Origin: an uncultured Subdoligranulum sp.
GTDB taxonomy: Bacteria; Bacillota; Clostridia; Oscillospirales; Ruminococcaceae
Assembly: GCA_900545545.1 (NCBI GenBank)
Contig: UQZO01000003.1
Span: 124,001-188,000 of the forward strand
DNA length: 64,000 nt
Reading direction: 5' to 3'
A program made the translations under genes and the position numbers. The notes under the pieces were generated by a model, which worked only from the letters and a program-made list of their open reading frames with translations, did not search any database and had not been told where the DNA came from. Shown piece after piece: positions 54,889 to 63,304 of the stretch (position 1 is its first letter; the number at the start of each line of letters is the position of its first letter).

Positions 54889-57224
54889 AACTGTATGAGT
54901 ATGCCTCTACCCGAAACAGTTGGGGAGGGGTAAATACGCCCAAATCGGTACAGAAGAGTATTCCTGTAGACCGCATCTACGACGACGGGATGTGGCGTTC
55001 CGGCAATGTGTACAGCCAGATGTGGAGCGTATCGGACATCAACTATGCGATGGTATCTGATGGCAAGAAGGAAGAAATCCAGCAGATTTACGGTAAACTT
55101 TATGCCGGTGTTCCTTCGGACTGTACCATTAAGATGTGCATTGTCAGTCAGCGCATGGATGATCAGGTGTTCCGTCGGGATATACTGTACCACCGTACAA
55201 ATGACGGCCATGATGATTTGCGTGCGGAGAAAAATCGTCAGTTGGTTGCCTGTGCATCGCAAGTAGGCAATGTGCTGCAGAGCAAGTATGTGATTATTTC
55301 AACCCAGAAACCGCGCGTCAATGATGCCCGTGACCGGTTGCGCCAGGTACAGGGGCATCTGGTCAACATCCTGTCCGATTTGGGCAGCACAGTTCGCAGC
55401 GTGGAAAATACCGAGCGCCTGCGAATCCTCCATAACTTTTTCCGGGTGGGGGAGGAAGCCCGCTTTGAATTTGATCTGGACCGCTGCACGAAACTGGGTG
55501 AGGATTTCCGGGATTTTGTGGCACCGGACACCATTGAGTTCAAACGCGATCATATCGTCATTGACAACCGTGTGGCAAAATGTATGTCCATGTCCTACTT
55601 CCCGCAGCGAATCGATGATAAACTGGTTACCACCCTGTTACAGCAAGTGCCCTACATCATCCTGACGCTGGACTTTGTGCCTATCGAAACCGAGGACGCC
55701 TACAAGACACTAGCCGATTACCGGATGAAAGTAGACGCCGATAAGGTTCGATTTAATCGGAAAAGTGTGGACAATTTGGATTTTACCGCCAATGTACCCC
55801 AGCGCACACAGGAAGAGGAAAACACCCTGAACCAATGGCAACAAGATATGTCGGACAATGACCAGCAGATGTTTCTGACGCTCCTGACGGTGGCCTACTT
55901 TGCCGATGATTTGGAGGAACTGAATCAGGAAACCGATGCACTGAAAACCGCTGCCGGTAACTTTAACTGCCGCTTTACCGAGATGCGGTGGCAGCAGGAA
56001 AATACCTTCAATACTGCAATGCCCTACGGTCTGCGCCGTATTGCCAATCTCCGGGCTATGACCACCAAGGGTGTTGCTTCCTTGATTCCGTTCAACACGC
56101 AGGAGGTATTGGTGCCCGGCGGGATTTATTATGGTGTCAACGCTATCAGCGGCAATCTTATTATTGCTTTGCGCACCGTTCTCATCAACGGCAACGCCAT
56201 GGTCATCGCAACCTCTGGCGGCGGTAAAAGTCTGTTCGTCAAGCAGGAAATTCTGGAACTCTTCCTGCGCTTCCCCAACGCCAAGTTCTATATTGTAGAT
56301 CCGGAAAATGAATACAGCCCGTTGGTGTGTGAATTGGGCGGTCTGGTGGTGGACATAGCGGTAGATAGCACCACCTATTTCAATCCGCTGGACTTCACCT
56401 ATGATCCGGTTACCAAAATTTTGCCGCACGTCGCCAAGGCGGAATTTGTCTTGTCCCTCTGCGAGCAGGTTATGGCAAAAGACGGCCTTGAAGCGGGGGA
56501 TAAGAGCCTGATCGACCGCAGTCTAAAGAATATCTACAAGCCTTTGGTACAATCCGGCTACACCATCCCTTGCCCCACATTGACCGACCTGTACAACGAT
56601 CTCAAGGCGCAACCCAGTGAACGTGCCCATCGAATCGCATTGGCACTGGAACTGTTTGCCACAGGTAGTATGAATATGTTCGCCCATCCCACCAATGTGG
56701 ATATGAGCAATCGCCTGGTATGCTTCAATATCCAGAGTTTGGGCGAACAGCTCAAGCGCGTGGCTATGCTGTCTATGCTCGAATATATCAATACCTGCGT
56801 GATGGGGAATGAACGCAACGATCCCAAAGCGGCCACATGGGTCTACTTTGATGAGATCTATCTGCTTTTGCGGGACCAACTGAGTTCTGAATTCCTGTAC
56901 ACCAGCTGGAAGCGTTTCCGCAAATACAATGCTTATGCGACCGGTATCACCCAAAATGTGCAGGATTATTTGGAAAAACCCGCGGCGTATGCCATACTGG
57001 CCAACAGCGAGTTCGTGTGTATGCTGCGCCAGACGAAAGATATTGAAAGCGTGGCAGAACTGTATGGGCTGTCCAATCCGCAGAAGAATTATCTGAAGCT
57101 GGCGAAGCCCGGACAGGGAATTTTGAAGTTGGGAAATAACTTGATTCCCTTCGAGAATGATCATCCCACAAATACCAAAATCTACAGCCTGATAACCACC
57201 AAGCCCGGTGAAATGGAAAACTGA
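54885..57224 (+). CDS. virB4: VirB4/TraE-type conjugation ATPase
   Basis: 779 residues. The N-terminal CagE/TrbE/VirB4 domain is followed by the ATPase with Walker A ATSGGGKSLFVKQE near 442, the region KFYIVDPENEYSPLV, Walker B in ATWVYFDEIYLLL, and QNVQDYLEKPAAYAILANSEFV. It powers assembly and transport of the type IV channel. I take TTG 54885 as start, since the conserved sequence begins KLYEYA and the codon overlaps the prgI stop; an ATG at 54858 inside prgI is the alternative. Confidence 0.92.
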   Translation: MKLYEYASTRNSWGGVNTPKSVQKSIPVDRIYDDGMWRSGNVYSQMWSVSDINYAMVSDGKKEEIQQIYGKLYAGVPSDCTIKMCIVSQRMDDQVFRRDILYHRTNDGHDDLRAEKNRQLVACASQVGNVLQSKYVIISTQKPRVNDARDRLRQVQGHLVNILSDLGSTVRSVENTERLRILHNFFRVGEEARFEFDLDRCTKLGEDFRDFVAPDTIEFKRDHIVIDNRVAKCMSMSYFPQRIDDKLVTTLLQQVPYIILTLDFVPIETEDAYKTLADYRMKVDADKVRFNRKSVDNLDFTANVPQRTQEEENTLNQWQQDMSDNDQQMFLTLLTVAYFADDLEELNQETDALKTAAGNFNCRFTEMRWQQENTFNTAMPYGLRRIANLRAMTTKGVASLIPFNTQEVLVPGGIYYGVNAISGNLIIALRTVLINGNAMVIATSGGGKSLFVKQEILELFLRFPNAKFYIVDPENEYSPLVCELGGLVVDIAVDSTTYFNPLDFTYDPVTKILPHVAKAEFVLSLCEQVMAKDGLEAGDKSLIDRSLKNIYKPLVQSGYTIPCPTLTDLYNDLKAQPSERAHRIALALELFATGSMNMFAHPTNVDMSNRLVCFNIQSLGEQLKRVAMLSMLEYINTCVMGNERNDPKAATWVYFDEIYLLLRDQLSSEFLYTSWKRFRKYNAYATGITQNVQDYLEKPAAYAILANSEFVCMLRQTKDIESVAELYGLSNPQKNYLKLAKPGQGILKLGNNLIPFENDHPTNTKIYSLITTKPGEMEN

Positions 57225-57244
57225 CCGCTATATGAAATTGGCGA

Positions 57245-57260
57245 CCCTGCAATTGCAGGG
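57245..57260 (+). repeat. Intercistronic palindrome after virB4
   Basis: CCCTGCAATTGCAGGG, perfect. It is followed by CCGCTTCTTTT and then the GGGAG site of the next gene, the same order as before prgI. Confidence 0.6.
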
Positions 57261-57281
57261 CCGCTTCTTTTGGGAGAAAGT

Positions 57282-57677
57282 ATGATGAAATCTGAAATTC
57301 GTTTTGTTGACCGTGAACATCTGGCCTTTTACAACCAGAATCTCAACAGTACCGGAAAAAACGACCCCTACCACAAAGCCTTTTTCTATGTTATGGGGAT
57401 CAGCAACGACACCCGGCGCAACATCCAGAAGGTTTTTAATTTTGAGGAGGATTGCATCCGAACTGACGGACTTTTCGACGGCTGGCAGACTGGCGGCAGT
57501 GAGCGCCTTACCCGCCTGGCCTTCAACCTCTGGAATGGATGGAACGGTGATGGGGAAGCCACCCCGTATGATCTGTTTGATTGCGAGTATGCCTTTTACA
57601 TGATGGAAGGCATCCGGCTGCGGTATCCCGAATACTGCCGGGAACTAACACCCCCGTCCCCGAAACGGGAGAGATAA
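57282..57677 (+). CDS. DUF6075 family protein
   Basis: 131 residues, soluble. It has IRFVDREHLAFYNQNL, YHKAFFYVMGISNDTRRNI and FNLWNGWNGDGEATPYDLFDCEYAFYMMEGIRLRYPEYC. This matches DUF6075, common in clostridial ICEs, with no known activity. ATG 57282 (or 57285) follows GGGAG. The gene ends one base before the convergent SLOG gene; no terminator is visible between them. Confidence 0.72.
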   Translation: MMKSEIRFVDREHLAFYNQNLNSTGKNDPYHKAFFYVMGISNDTRRNIQKVFNFEEDCIRTDGLFDGWQTGGSERLTRLAFNLWNGWNGDGEATPYDLFDCEYAFYMMEGIRLRYPEYCRELTPPSPKRER

Positions 57678-57678
57678 C

Positions 57679-58167
57679 TCACTGCGGGGATACTGCTACC
57701 TCGCCCAAGTTAATGATCTCCAGATCCTTGGACTGGGCGTAACGGACCGTGTAGGCAGTGCCGCCGCTGTCAGCGGTCAAATAGCAGACGCAAACACTGC
57801 TGTTGTCCACCAGATGGCGATTGCGCTTGAACATACAACCCCGATAATACTCCTCGGAGGTGAAAACGACCTTGTCGGCGGCCTGCAAAATTTTCTGGTA
57901 GAGAAGTACATCGGAAGTCGGCCAACCTCTTGTTTGGTTTTTGCAGGGTAATACCAAAATCAGCCGGATGCGCGGATAGTCTTTTCGTAAATGCAGGACT
58001 TCTTGTGCGGCTAGAGTATCAAATCCCAAAGCGCCCCCTGCGCCGAAGTATCGGTATCCCCGCTCGATCAATCGGATGAGTTCCTTACGAAGCAAAGTTT
58101 GGAGAAAAGGCTGTCTTTCAGCGGGGATGATTCTGTGACCGGTAAAGCAAACGGTTTGTTCTCGCAT
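57679..58167 (-). CDS. SLOG-family (DUF1273/YpsA-like) protein
   Basis: 162 residues. It opens with REQTVCFTGHRIIP and then has GAGGALGFDTLAAQEVLHLRKDYPRIRLILVLPC, the nucleotide-binding Rossmann-like pattern of the SLOG/YpsA family. Related domains sense or process nucleotide-like signals, including in defence systems. The start at 58167 has GGGAGG 9 bases away. It is divergent from the Xre regulator and shares an operator-like inverted repeat with it. Confidence 0.78.
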   Translation of the reverse strand: MREQTVCFTGHRIIPAERQPFLQTLLRKELIRLIERGYRYFGAGGALGFDTLAAQEVLHLRKDYPRIRLILVLPCKNQTRGWPTSDVLLYQKILQAADKVVFTSEEYYRGCMFKRNRHLVDNSSVCVCYLTADSGGTAYTVRYAQSKDLEIINLGEVAVSPQ

Positions 58168-58197
58168 CTCATTTTCCTCCCTACAGTTTGTGATTTT

Positions 58198-58227
58198 ATG
58201 ATATCGCGTATTGTTTAGAAAAGTCAA
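58198..58227 (-). promoter_or_regulatory. Promoter of the SLOG gene
   Basis: TTGACT, 18 bases, TATCAT on the minus strand. The inverted repeat at 58203-58238 covers most of it. Confidence 0.65.
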
Positions 58228-58238
58228 CAATACGCGAT
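58203..58238. promoter_or_regulatory. Perfect 13-bp inverted repeat, probable operator
   Basis: ATCGCGTATTGTT, 10 bases, AACAATACGCGAT. It lies across the minus-strand promoter and about 55 bases upstream of the Xre gene; TATAAT of the Xre promoter is at 58261-58266. A natural site for the Xre protein encoded next to it. Confidence 0.75.
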
Positions 58239-58293
58239 TATTTAATTAACGGATTGTGGATATAATTTAACAAAACGCTAGGGAGGCGGGAAC

Positions 58294-58638
58294 TTGGCAC
58301 AGGACAAAGAAGTATGCTTACAGGCGATGGCCCGGCGCATCGTGGAGCGCCGGAAGCAACTGGGGCTGACGCAGGAAGAACTGGCCGAAAAAAGCGATAT
58401 GACCCCGCAAGCCATTTCGTATGCCGAGAGCGCAAAACGCGCAATGCGCCCGGACTCCTTATTGAAAATATCCGCTGCGTTGTGCGTCAGCGCAGACTAT
58501 CTTCTCACAGGAGATATAGTGGATAAGGATTTGCTGATTCTCTCGGATAAAATGCGTCAGCTGACAACTTCGCAGATACGCTGCATTGAAACGATCATTG
58601 ACGAGTGCATCCATCTTTTTTCGGAAGATGGGCAGTAA
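58294..58638 (+). CDS. Xre-family helix-turn-helix regulator
   Basis: 114 residues. The HTH domain (MARRIVERRKQLGLTQEELAEKSDM, then TPQAISYAESAKRAMRPDSLLKISAALCVSADYLLTGD) is followed by a helical tail. Translation starts at TTG 58294 behind GGGAGG. It is probably the autoregulator of this region, and may control the SLOG gene or the conjugation genes. Confidence 0.85.
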   Translation: MAQDKEVCLQAMARRIVERRKQLGLTQEELAEKSDMTPQAISYAESAKRAMRPDSLLKISAALCVSADYLLTGDIVDKDLLILSDKMRQLTTSQIRCIETIIDECIHLFSEDGQ

Positions 58639-58670
58639 TTCCGGTATCATTCGATAACACACAACAAAGA

Positions 58671-58722
58671 AAAAGGCGAAATCCCATACCTCGAAAGAGG
58701 AAGGGATTTCGCCTTTTCTTTT
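58671..58722 (+). terminator. Intrinsic terminator after the Xre gene
   Basis: AAAAGGCGAAATCCC ... GGGATTTCGCCTTTT with an inner CCTC-GAAA-GAGG stem and T's after it. It lies just before the next ribosome site (AAAGGAG). Confidence 0.85.
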
Positions 58723-58746
58723 ATCTATTGCGAAAGGAGCGTTCCT

Positions 58747-59193
58747 ATGGATAAGGAACAGATCACCATTTTGTTTGTTCAGCCCGGCAAACGGCCTGTT
58801 GAAAAAACCATTCCCCATACCTTGCAAGACCTTCAAGCACAGGTGGGTGGGACGATTGAAATCGTTTATCCATGGCCCGACCGCCGCGTCGGCCTGGTTT
58901 GCAACGACGAAGGAAAACTGGAGGGGCTGCCACTGAACCGGGCGATCCCCGAAATTGAAGATGCAATCGCAGGGGACTTTTTCTTGTGCGGTCTGTGTGA
59001 TACCGAGGAAGGGGGCGACCTGTGCAGCCTGGCGCCCGAAGATATGGAATACATGAAGGAGCATTTTAAAGACCCGCACTTTTTCATGCAGACCAAAAGA
59101 GGAATCGGCTTTTTCCGCGTAACGCCTGCCGTTTATGCGGATTTGATGGGGCGGTCAAAAAAGTCTCCGCCGCATGATCATGGGGAGCGATAA
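58747..59193 (+). CDS. DUF3846 domain protein (second copy)
   Basis: 148 residues, soluble. A beta-strand opening (ITILFVQPGKRP) is followed by VGGTIEIVYPWPDRRVGLVCNDEGKLEGLPLNRAI and IAGDFFLCG, the standard DUF3846 layout. A Cys-containing tail follows. The family is frequent on ICEs and has no known function. It is followed after two bases by the M23 hydrolase gene. Confidence 0.78.
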   Translation: MDKEQITILFVQPGKRPVEKTIPHTLQDLQAQVGGTIEIVYPWPDRRVGLVCNDEGKLEGLPLNRAIPEIEDAIAGDFFLCGLCDTEEGGDLCSLAPEDMEYMKEHFKDPHFFMQTKRGIGFFRVTPAVYADLMGRSKKSPPHDHGER

Positions 59194-59195
59194 GC

Positions 59196-60908
59196 ATGAG
59201 TGCAAAAAAGAAAAACGGCATCCCCAAAGGGGTGGCAAAAAAAGTTGTGCAGCATACCGCCTACAAGGCTCAGGCGCAGGGCAGAAGGGCAGGGGAGGAC
59301 CTGCGCAATACGGCTGATGGCGAAAGCACCACAGAGGGTTACGCGCACGAAAAGGTAGAGGACTCCGCCAAAGAAACAGCATACGCCGCCGGTGATTTTA
59401 CCTTTCAAGCTACCAAATTGCCCTACAGGGCATACCGGAAGGCACTTCAGAAAAGGCAAGCTGAAAAAGCAATCATCCCGGAAGAAGCGTCTCCAACAAA
59501 GGTGCGTGATACAGCCGAGGCAACAGTGCCGGAGGCTATGTCGAAAAGGCAACGGTACCGCCGTAAGCTCACGCAGGACAAAGCTGTTCAAGCTCAAGCG
59601 TGGCGGAAAGAGGTACGCAATGCGACAACGGCTTCTCCTCAATCGTATCAGCCGGATTGGCGTCAGCGGTTCAGAAAGCACCAGATTCAGGTCAAGGCTG
59701 TGCGGGCCAAGATAGCGGAGAACAAAGCACGGCACACGGGTGCTCACGCTTTGCCAACGCCTAAACTCCCCAAGAGCACGAGCAAGCCGATTCGTGAACA
59801 GCTACAGCGCATGGCTAATTATTTGCTGGGGAAATTGAAGCAGCTGCTGATCCATGCGGCTGGAGCGCTGGTGAACGCACTGGTCTATCTGGTGGGAGCG
59901 GGTGGTGTCGTTTTGGTACTTACCCTCGTGATTGGAGCTGCCGCCGCTATTTTGGGAAGCCCTATGGGAATATTGTTTGCGGATGAAAGTGGCGACCCCA
60001 ACAGCATTCCCATCGCGGAGATCGTGTTGGAGGCCAACACCGATTTTGGCGAAACCATCAGTGATCTGGTGACGGCCCACCCAGAATGCAGCAATGTGGA
60101 ATTTCATTATGAATACGAAGACGGCCACACCTGGGCCAGCTATTGGCCAGAGGTGTTGGCCGTCTTTGCGGTTAATCAGAACCTGAACGGGGATGATGAT
60201 GTAATTGTGATCGACAGAGAAAAAGCTGATTTGCTTATCGACACCTTTTGGATGATGCACCGTATCGAAAGTGAGGTAGAGGAGGTGGAGGTGCCTGCCG
60301 ATGAGTCCGAGGAAAGTGAGGATGCCGAAACCCAAACAGAGTACATTTTGCACATCACCGTGACCAGCCTGCCCGTGGACGATCTGGCTCACGACTTGTT
60401 GTTTACAGATGATCAGATGGATATTCTGCATCAGCTGCTCTCGGATGAGATGCGCCCTATGCTAGTGCAGCTTTGCGGCACAGGAATCGGAACGGGCACA
60501 GGGGTGCCGCCGGTAGGCGAGGGGGCTCTCTTGTGGCCTCTGCCAGGTCATACCAGTATGACCACCCAGTTTGGAGAAGCGGATGCTTTCGGCAATCCCG
60601 GACACCGAGGCATTGATATACCCGCCCCGGAAGGAACACCCATTTTGGCTGCTCACAGTGGTACCGTGCTGATCTGCGGTTGGAATGATAGCTTTGGCAA
60701 TCAGGTTCTGATTGACGATGGGGCCGGGTTCTCTACACGCTATGCACACATGACGGTCACCGCTGTTTCGCCGGGTGCTGTGGTCACCGCCGGCCAGATA
60801 ATCGGCTATGTGGGAAGTACCGGCGACTCCACTGGCAATCACCTGCATTTTGAGGTGAGTGTTGGAGGCAACCTTACGGACCCGTTGGGTTATGTGGCAC
60901 CACAATAA
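59196..60908 (+). CDS. Conjugation-associated membrane-bound M23 peptidoglycan hydrolase
   Basis: 570 residues. About 225 residues of basic, Lys/Arg/Gln/Ala-rich cytosolic sequence come before one membrane helix (LVYLVGAGGVVLVLTLVIGAAAAIL, about 230-255). An acidic extracellular domain follows, with DDVIVIDREKADLLIDTFWMMHRIE. The C-terminal LytM/M23 metalloendopeptidase has its zinc ligands in GHRGIDIPA near 469 and HLHFE near 548, and YAHM between. It would open the cell wall for the channel (VirB1-like role). It has no glycosidase domain. Confidence 0.88.
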   Translation: MSAKKKNGIPKGVAKKVVQHTAYKAQAQGRRAGEDLRNTADGESTTEGYAHEKVEDSAKETAYAAGDFTFQATKLPYRAYRKALQKRQAEKAIIPEEASPTKVRDTAEATVPEAMSKRQRYRRKLTQDKAVQAQAWRKEVRNATTASPQSYQPDWRQRFRKHQIQVKAVRAKIAENKARHTGAHALPTPKLPKSTSKPIREQLQRMANYLLGKLKQLLIHAAGALVNALVYLVGAGGVVLVLTLVIGAAAAILGSPMGILFADESGDPNSIPIAEIVLEANTDFGETISDLVTAHPECSNVEFHYEYEDGHTWASYWPEVLAVFAVNQNLNGDDDVIVIDREKADLLIDTFWMMHRIESEVEEVEVPADESEESEDAETQTEYILHITVTSLPVDDLAHDLLFTDDQMDILHQLLSDEMRPMLVQLCGTGIGTGTGVPPVGEGALLWPLPGHTSMTTQFGEADAFGNPGHRGIDIPAPEGTPILAAHSGTVLICGWNDSFGNQVLIDDGAGFSTRYAHMTVTAVSPGAVVTAGQIIGYVGSTGDSTGNHLHFEVSVGGNLTDPLGYVAPQ

Positions 60909-60911
60909 AAG

Positions 60912-60940
60912 AGAGCTGTCTCGCTATGAGACAGCTCTCG
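60912..60940 (+). terminator. Hairpin after the M23 hydrolase gene
   Basis: Perfect 12-bp stem GAGAGCTGTCTC / GAGACAGCTCTC with a 5-base loop. No strong T-run follows, so it may act on both strands or as an RNA end. Confidence 0.65.
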
Positions 60941-60954
60941 CTTATTTGAAACAA

Positions 60955-61161
60955 TCAGTGTGACCAGATATTATTTTCCAGATCCCGCAGACGAGCGCGA
61001 TAATCCTGTACCATTTTCTCGGTTTTCTCGACATCCGGGAAGGTGACCAGGTAGTCGTCGCCAGCCTGATGAAAGGTGATGACTCCGGCAAGACCGGCCA
61101 TTTCGGCAACCTTGATGAGAGTGTGAAAATCATACTCCATGGAACTGAACAGGACATTCAT
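60955..61161 (-). CDS. Small hypothetical protein
   Basis: 68 residues, soluble, with an acidic helical tail (VEKTEKMVQDYRARLRDLENNIW). The middle reads GLAGVITFHQAGDDYLVTFPD, two short beta strands. No family recognised. AAGGAGC precedes the ATG. It is the last gene of the minus-strand run S24 repressor - SRAP - this gene. Confidence 0.6.
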   Translation of the reverse strand: MNVLFSSMEYDFHTLIKVAEMAGLAGVITFHQAGDDYLVTFPDVEKTEKMVQDYRARLRDLENNIWSH

Positions 61162-61210
61162 GGGAATGCGCTCCTTTGAAAAACTAAATTCTCACAACTT
61201 CATAAGCATA

Positions 61211-61816
61211 TCACATCAGGTCCCCAAAACGCAACTGCCCATCTTCACTGCTGCGCTGTAAAGCCGGAGGCGTAATTGTCAACAACTGCAACGCTGTTTG
61301 GGAGTCGGTCAGCCAGGGCCGGACCTGTTCGTGTGTCAGGATAAGCGGCATACGGTCATGGATGTCCTTTACGGTTCCGTTGGGAACCGTGGTCAGGATG
61401 ACAAAGCAGTTGACGCCTTCTATATTATCGTAGATGCCCGCTAGATAGATCGGTTTGCCCGGCAGCTGGAAAAAATACTTATGCTTGCCTGCATCCCACT
61501 CATAGTATCCACTGGCAGGGATCACACAGCGCTGCGCGGCCATGCTTCGGCGGAACATCGGTTTCTCGCAAACAGTTTCGGCGCGGGCATTGATCATCAA
61601 ACCACCGCGCCAGCCGGGGATGCCCCACCGCTGGAATTCCGCCACAACTTTATCGCCGCTGGCAATCAGCACCGGAGCTTCAGAAGTAGGTGCAATGTCA
61701 CCCGCCATGGGAAAGTTCAGTTCGTTGTGCTGCCCGCTGCTGCGGCGCTGAGCATCCCGGACGATTTGACGAAATTCCTTATATTCTTGGGTTGAGAAAA
61801 GATAACGCCCACACAT
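61211..61816 (-). CDS. SOS response-associated peptidase (SRAP, YedK/HMCES type)
   Basis: 201 residues. The protein starts Met-Cys (MCGRYLFS); Cys2 is the residue that SRAP proteins use to crosslink to abasic sites in single-stranded DNA. Further family motifs are IAPTSEAPVLI, RWGIPGW, NARAETVCEKPMFR, VIPASGYYEW and TVPNGTVKDIHDRMPLIL. The start at 61816 is set by the conserved MCGRY. It lies 23 bases after the S24 repressor gene, so the two should share a message. Confidence 0.92.
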   Translation of the reverse strand: MCGRYLFSTQEYKEFRQIVRDAQRRSSGQHNELNFPMAGDIAPTSEAPVLIASGDKVVAEFQRWGIPGWRGGLMINARAETVCEKPMFRRSMAAQRCVIPASGYYEWDAGKHKYFFQLPGKPIYLAGIYDNIEGVNCFVILTTVPNGTVKDIHDRMPLILTHEQVRPWLTDSQTALQLLTITPPALQRSSEDGQLRFGDLM

Positions 61817-61839
61817 ACAGCCTGATCCTTTCTGGAAGA

Positions 61840-62523
61840 TTATCCCACTACGCATCCCATGATCCGAAACTCATCCGCTTCTGTAATAGAGATGGGAGCA
61901 TACTTCGTATTAAGAGAAATCAAAGATACGCCGTGTTCGTCGCGGTGCAGTTTCTTGCAGTAACCCTGATCGTTCAGTACGCACAGCACGATCTCGCCAT
62001 TCTCCGCAGTTTCTGCTTTACGAGCCCATACGATTTGTCCGTCCGCAAAGCGGGGCGACATACTGTCACCGGCCAATCGGACACCGAACTCGGCGTTTGC
62101 AGGAACGGAATCGTCCACCTCCATCTCCTCCGATACATCATCGTCCAGCCACTGACCGGTACCAGCGGAAGCGGGTTGGAGATACACCGGTAATACCCGA
62201 AGCACAGGTTGGACGTTTTCCCGAAATTGGGGAGAGTGCAATAGCAAGTTACGGTACTCCTCCAAGCGATCCAACCCCAGTTTGTTGAGCCGGGCTTCGT
62301 CTGAATCAAAAAACAGTTCCGACACTTCGTGGTAACCCAGTGCCCTTGCCAGAGCAATGGCTTGTGTCACTTTGGGCTCGCGATCTCCGCCTTCCCAGGC
62401 AGCCAGTGTGCGTGCCACAACCGCTTTTTCTGCGGGCAGATAGGCGTGCATTCGGGCAACTACCTGCTCACGGGTCAGTTTTTGGGCTTCACGGGCTTGT
62501 TTGATTCGATCTCTCCAGCTCAT
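61840..62523 (-). CDS. HTH plus S24 peptidase repressor (LexA/CI-like)
   Basis: 227 residues. The N-terminal HTH domain (RIKQAREAQKLTREQVVARM, and RTLAAWEGGDREPKVTQAIALARAL) is followed by a linker and a C-terminal S24 autoproteolysis domain with the Ser in LAGDSMSPRFADGQIVW near 152 and the Lys in CKKL near 190. Such repressors cut themselves on RecA activation. It probably controls its own operon with SRAP and the divergent polymerase gene. Confidence 0.9.
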   Translation of the reverse strand: MSWRDRIKQAREAQKLTREQVVARMHAYLPAEKAVVARTLAAWEGGDREPKVTQAIALARALGYHEVSELFFDSDEARLNKLGLDRLEEYRNLLLHSPQFRENVQPVLRVLPVYLQPASAGTGQWLDDDVSEEMEVDDSVPANAEFGVRLAGDSMSPRFADGQIVWARKAETAENGEIVLCVLNDQGYCKKLHRDEHGVSLISLNTKYAPISITEADEFRIMGCVVG

Positions 62524-62542
62524 GGTACTTCACCTCATGAAT

Positions 62543-62571
62543 AGTATATCCTGTTTCCTCTGTAAAGTCAA
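62543..62571 (-). promoter_or_regulatory. Promoter of the S24-SRAP operon
   Basis: TTGACT, 17 bases, TATACT on the minus strand. Confidence 0.75.
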
Positions 62572-62577
62572 TGGTAC

Positions 62578-62629
62578 ATTTACACGGGTTATCAAAAATA
62601 AGTACTTGAAATTGACGAAACGTGTAAAT
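62578..62629. promoter_or_regulatory. Paired inverted ATTTACACG sites between the S24 and polymerase genes
   Basis: ATTTACACG at 62578-62586 and its complement CGTGTAAAT at 62621-62629. The first is just upstream of the minus-strand -35 box; the second lies in the spacer of the plus-strand promoter and reaches its -10. They fit operators for the S24 repressor. Confidence 0.6.
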
Positions 62630-62634
62630 ATAAT
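62606..62634 (+). promoter_or_regulatory. Promoter of the interrupted polymerase gene
   Basis: TTGAAA, 17 bases, TATAAT; the start of transcription should be near 62641, just before a GAGGGGG ribosome site. Confidence 0.72.
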
Positions 62635-62654
62635 GGAGGTGAGGGGGTGAGGTG

Positions 62655-62699
62655 ATGGCCCGCCAACGGCATATTCTGCACTGTGATTGCAACTGCTTT
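62655..62699 (+). CDS. Y-family DNA polymerase (UmuC/DinB-like), first exon
   Basis: Only 15 codons before the intron. They end in HILHCDCNCF, which resembles the N-terminal metal-binding motif of Y-family polymerases (H-x-D-x-N/D-x-F, usually followed by F/Y-A-S-V-E). It is driven by a good promoter divergent from the S24 repressor. The frame read into the intron stops at the fourth base of the intron (TGA). The rest of the gene must lie beyond the window. Confidence 0.6.
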
Positions 62700-63304
62700 G
62701 TGTGACACGCAAGTCACTTGATTGATTGTCCTCCAAATGAGAGGACCCGCTGTGCCGTCGGCGGCGCCTACCGTTCACAAAGTGGTCAGTAATGCCCATG
62801 AGGAAACGGAACGGGACACAGTAGCCCTTTCTCTGAATGAGAAGGAGCGGCAACCGCGAGGAAGCCGCAAGACTGTTAGCAACGATACAGTCAGGGAGCA
62901 GGCGAAGATAATATGACTAAGAAATCTGAACTGCTGATAAACGTCGTTATTGCAGAATAGGCCAAAGTTGCTGTCAGGCCTGACCCAAAACGGGGCTGAA
63001 GTCGGATGTTCCTCTGAATGCATAGGAACACACGGTCGAATGGCTTCCGGCGAAAAGGCAGAGTCTACGTTATCTGTATCGATCAAGTGGAACGTGGTAA
63101 GCCCGTACCTTCCCATAACTGTATGGAAGGTTTCCCGCGAGGGACGCTAATGAAGGTGCGGGTACAGGAGGACGGAAAAAGCGAATGCCTGGCTGTAACG
63201 GCCGGGATAGAGGTTGCAACATTACCTTGCCCGAAAGGGTGCAGACTTCCGTCTGGTCTTTCTTTGCAAGAGAATTTGAGAAATTTCTGAAAGGGGTAAA
63301 GCAG
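62700..63304 (+). other. Group II intron RNA domains I-III (5' part of second intron)
   Basis: No protein gene is expected; the short frames present lack ribosome sites and family motifs. CAGAGTCTACG-type and GGCTGTAACGGCC stems are visible. Structure not proven. Confidence 0.65.
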
